Source: Paroedura picta (lineage: Eukaryota > Chordata > Lepidosauria > Squamata > Gekkonidae). Taken from it: a DNA stretch of 64,000 nt. The stretch covers positions 4,675,501 through 4,739,500 of the forward strand of contig NC_135371.1 in the NCBI RefSeq assembly GCF_049243985.1, in the 5' to 3' direction. Both the position numbers and the translations under genes were made by a program. The notes beneath the pieces are model-generated. The model did not search any database, was not told the origin of the DNA, and saw only the letters and a list, made by a program, of their open reading frames with translations. How positions within the stretch are numbered: position 1 is the stretch's first letter; every line of letters begins with the position of its first letter. This document shows positions 62,480 to 64,000 of this stretch, piece by piece.

Positions 62480-62735
62480 CCACAAACAGCATCCATTTTC
62501 TAGATAGGCTAGATATCAGGAAAAAAATTTTTTTCACAGCCAGAGTAGTTCAGCAGTGGAATAAGGAGGTGGTGAGCTCACCCTCACTGGCAGTCTTCAA
62601 GCAAAGGTTGGATGCACACTTTTCTTGGATGCTTTAGGATGCTTAGGGCTGATCCTGCGTTGAGCAGGGGGTTGGACTAGATGGCCTCTATGGCCCCTTC
62701 CAACTCTGTGATTCTATGATTCTCCAGGGGAACTG
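62480..62735 (+). mobile_element. CR1 3' end
   Basis: Encodes V-V-S-S-P-S-L-A-V-F-K-Q-R-L-D-A-H, the CR1 ORF2 C-terminus, then 'gggttggactagatggcctc' and 'tgtgattctatgattct'. Confidence 0.85.
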
Positions 62736-62819
62736 ATCTCTGTTGCTATAATCCCAGAGGATCCCTATTGCCTGTCCACTAATTCTTCTCACTATTGAAA
62801 GGGGAGGGGGGGTCCCCAG

Positions 62820-63110
62820 ATTCCAGGCCCAGATTCCTCCGCGGGATCCCTGAAATCGGCCCCGCCGCCCACTCACCTGCAACCCAGCCGGGAAAACCCA
62901 CGCGGCCGCTTTGTTGCTTTCTTTCTTGCTTTCCCCGGGGAGGAAAGAGCACTTCCGGTTTGCCCGCTTCCCCCCCTCCCGCTCTAGGAATCAACAATCT
63001 ATGGTCCGGTTAACCATTGAAGAGCCGCGGGCCAGGCTCCGCGCTTTTGGCTCTCGCTCTGCCCGCCTTCAGGCGCTTTGCCTGGTCCCTTTGCACCAAT
63101 TTCTCCGGGG
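62820..63110 (-). promoter_or_regulatory. P7: CpG-rich promoter of gene F
   Basis: ETS site ACTTCCGG at 62951-62958 and 'tcccgctctaggaatcaaca'. On minus, GCAG|GTGAGT ends an untranslated first exon at about 62877. Confidence 0.75.
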
Positions 63111-63379
63111 AAAGAGATCTCCCGGGGACGTCAGCTGAGCAGGAGTCCCGCAGCGCCTGGAAGGGGGATGGCCAGGCAGTGAGCTTCCAGAGTCAGGAGC
63201 AGTGATCTGAGAGCCACGAAAGCGCCGCCCCGGCCACGAATCCCGTCGGTTTTGGGGGTCCTCCCAAATCTCCATCAGGGTTGCAAACAGGCCAGATTTC
63301 GAAATCCGGCCTCCACTGTGCACGGGTGGAAAGGACAATAAAACCAGAGCCCAGGAGCACCTTTAAGACCAGATCCTAG

Positions 63380-63500
63380 AGGGGGACGGGGAAAAGAGGC
63401 AAAAAGGAAGTGGCGTTTGCTTCTCCTTTCACTTTGGAGGGGGAAAAGGACAGTGGCCACGTGAGTTTCCGGCTTAGGGATGCTGGTGAGTCGGAGCAAG
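63380..63500 (+). promoter_or_regulatory. P8: inverted promoter copy, for gene G
   Basis: The complement carries the shared module ('ccccctctaggatctggtct', 'caaacgccacttcctttttg', 'ggaaactcacgtggccactg'), so this copy points rightward. On plus, CTG|GTGAGT at 63485-63487 and CAC|GTGAGT before it are candidate donors. The ETS core is AGGAAGTG. Confidence 0.65.
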
Positions 63501-63643
63501 CGCGAGATTATGGGAATCTAGTCTCGGGGTGGAAGAAACTGGGGCTCCCCACGCCCAGTGTGATGGGGGAAGAGTTGGACCCTCGGTTGGGGTATCCATG
63601 CCTTTGTGTAGCTCTCCTCCATATATTTGGAGGCCACCTAGGG

Positions 63644-63779
63644 CAGGGGTAGTCAACCTGGGGTCCTCCAGATGTGCATGGACTACAATTCCCATGAGCC
63701 CCTGCCAGCAAACGCTGGCAGGGGCTCATGGGAATTGTAGTCCATGAACATCTGGAGGACCCCAGGTTGACTACCCCTG
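63644..63779. mobile_element. Palindromic hAT-type MITE
   Basis: Flanks acctaggg and atctaggg differ at one base of eight. It is in the first intron region of gene G. Confidence 0.87.
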
Positions 63780-63987
63780 ATCTAGGGGAGCACCTCTTTC
63801 TTTGTCGAAGATCTGCAAGGGGTCCCTGATATGAGTTCCCCTGTGCTCCCCTGGTTAATCAGTGAAGCCAGCAGGTAAGTATGCTTTGTGTCTGCATCTC
63901 CTTTGAGCCTGAAAGTAGACAGAGAGAAGTTCCTGCTCCCTTTCTCTCTGGAACCATTTATGAGGGAGGTAATTGTGTTGATTCCAG

Positions 63988-64000
63988 GGACCGGTGTCTT
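63988..64000 (+). CDS. Gene G: start of a plus-strand KRAB-A exon (cut by the window edge)
   Basis: 'gttgattccag' is followed by GGACCGGTGTCTT, the same acceptor and first 13 bases as the KRAB-A exons of genes A and E (G-P-V-S). With P8 behind it in the same direction, this is the first exon pair of a gene transcribed rightward. A strong donor (GCAG|GTAAGT near 63875) may end an exon in between, but its ATG frame does not meet KRAB, so the start codon is not settled. Confidence 0.7.

Overview
The window looks like squamate (lizard or snake) nuclear DNA. Three full tRNA-derived SINEs match what I know of the Sauria SINE and have good target-site duplications. A BovB-type LINE 3' end, many CR1 and L2-like LINE tails, several hAT MITE families and a decayed Ty1/copia element also fit a squamate. 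I cannot name the species. All family names are from memory of consensus sequences, not from a search.

The genes are a tandem cluster of KRAB C2H2 zinc-finger (KRAB-ZNF) genes. Seven sets of exons lie on the minus strand; an eighth gene starts on the plus strand at the right edge. Each unit has the same plan: a CpG-rich promoter with an untranslated first exon, a short first coding exon (about 79-83 bp, N-terminus like M-x-x-E-S-L-P-G), a KRAB-A exon of exactly 127 bp, a KRAB-B-like exon (87-93 bp), and one long exon with a basic spacer and the finger array. Intron phases are constant (0 after the first coding exon, then 1 and 1), so spliced frames close without gaps: gene B 636 aa with 16 fingers, gene D 671 aa with 18, gene E 471 aa with 9 sound fingers, gene F 931 aa with 26 plus one variant. 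Gene C is frameshifted and is called a pseudogene. Gene A runs off the left edge.

Layout: 0.3-0.8 kb gene A 5' exons; 1.76-2.5 kb an extra KRAB-A exon (A2) joined in frame to a basic transposon-like exon; 3.4-3.9 kb promoter P1; 4-10 kb repeats; 10.4-19.3 kb gene B and promoter P2; 20.7-21.1 kb orphan promoter P3; 21.2-27.3 kb pseudogene C and P4; 27.5-32.7 kb remnants of lost units plus repeats; 32.9-42.3 kb gene D and P5, with a copia fossil in an intron; 44.9-50.3 kb gene E and P6; 50.3-52.9 kb a tandem duplication holding a TIR element; 53.5-63.1 kb gene F and P7; 63.4-64 kb an inverted promoter P8 and the start of plus-strand gene G.

KRAB-ZNF proteins are nuclear repressors that read DNA with the fingers and recruit TRIM28/KAP1 through KRAB; many silence transposable elements. 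The cluster shows active turnover: whole-unit duplication, promoter loss, finger-block duplication, stops that shorten arrays with decaying fingers left behind, and transposons inserted close to exons and once inside a finger.
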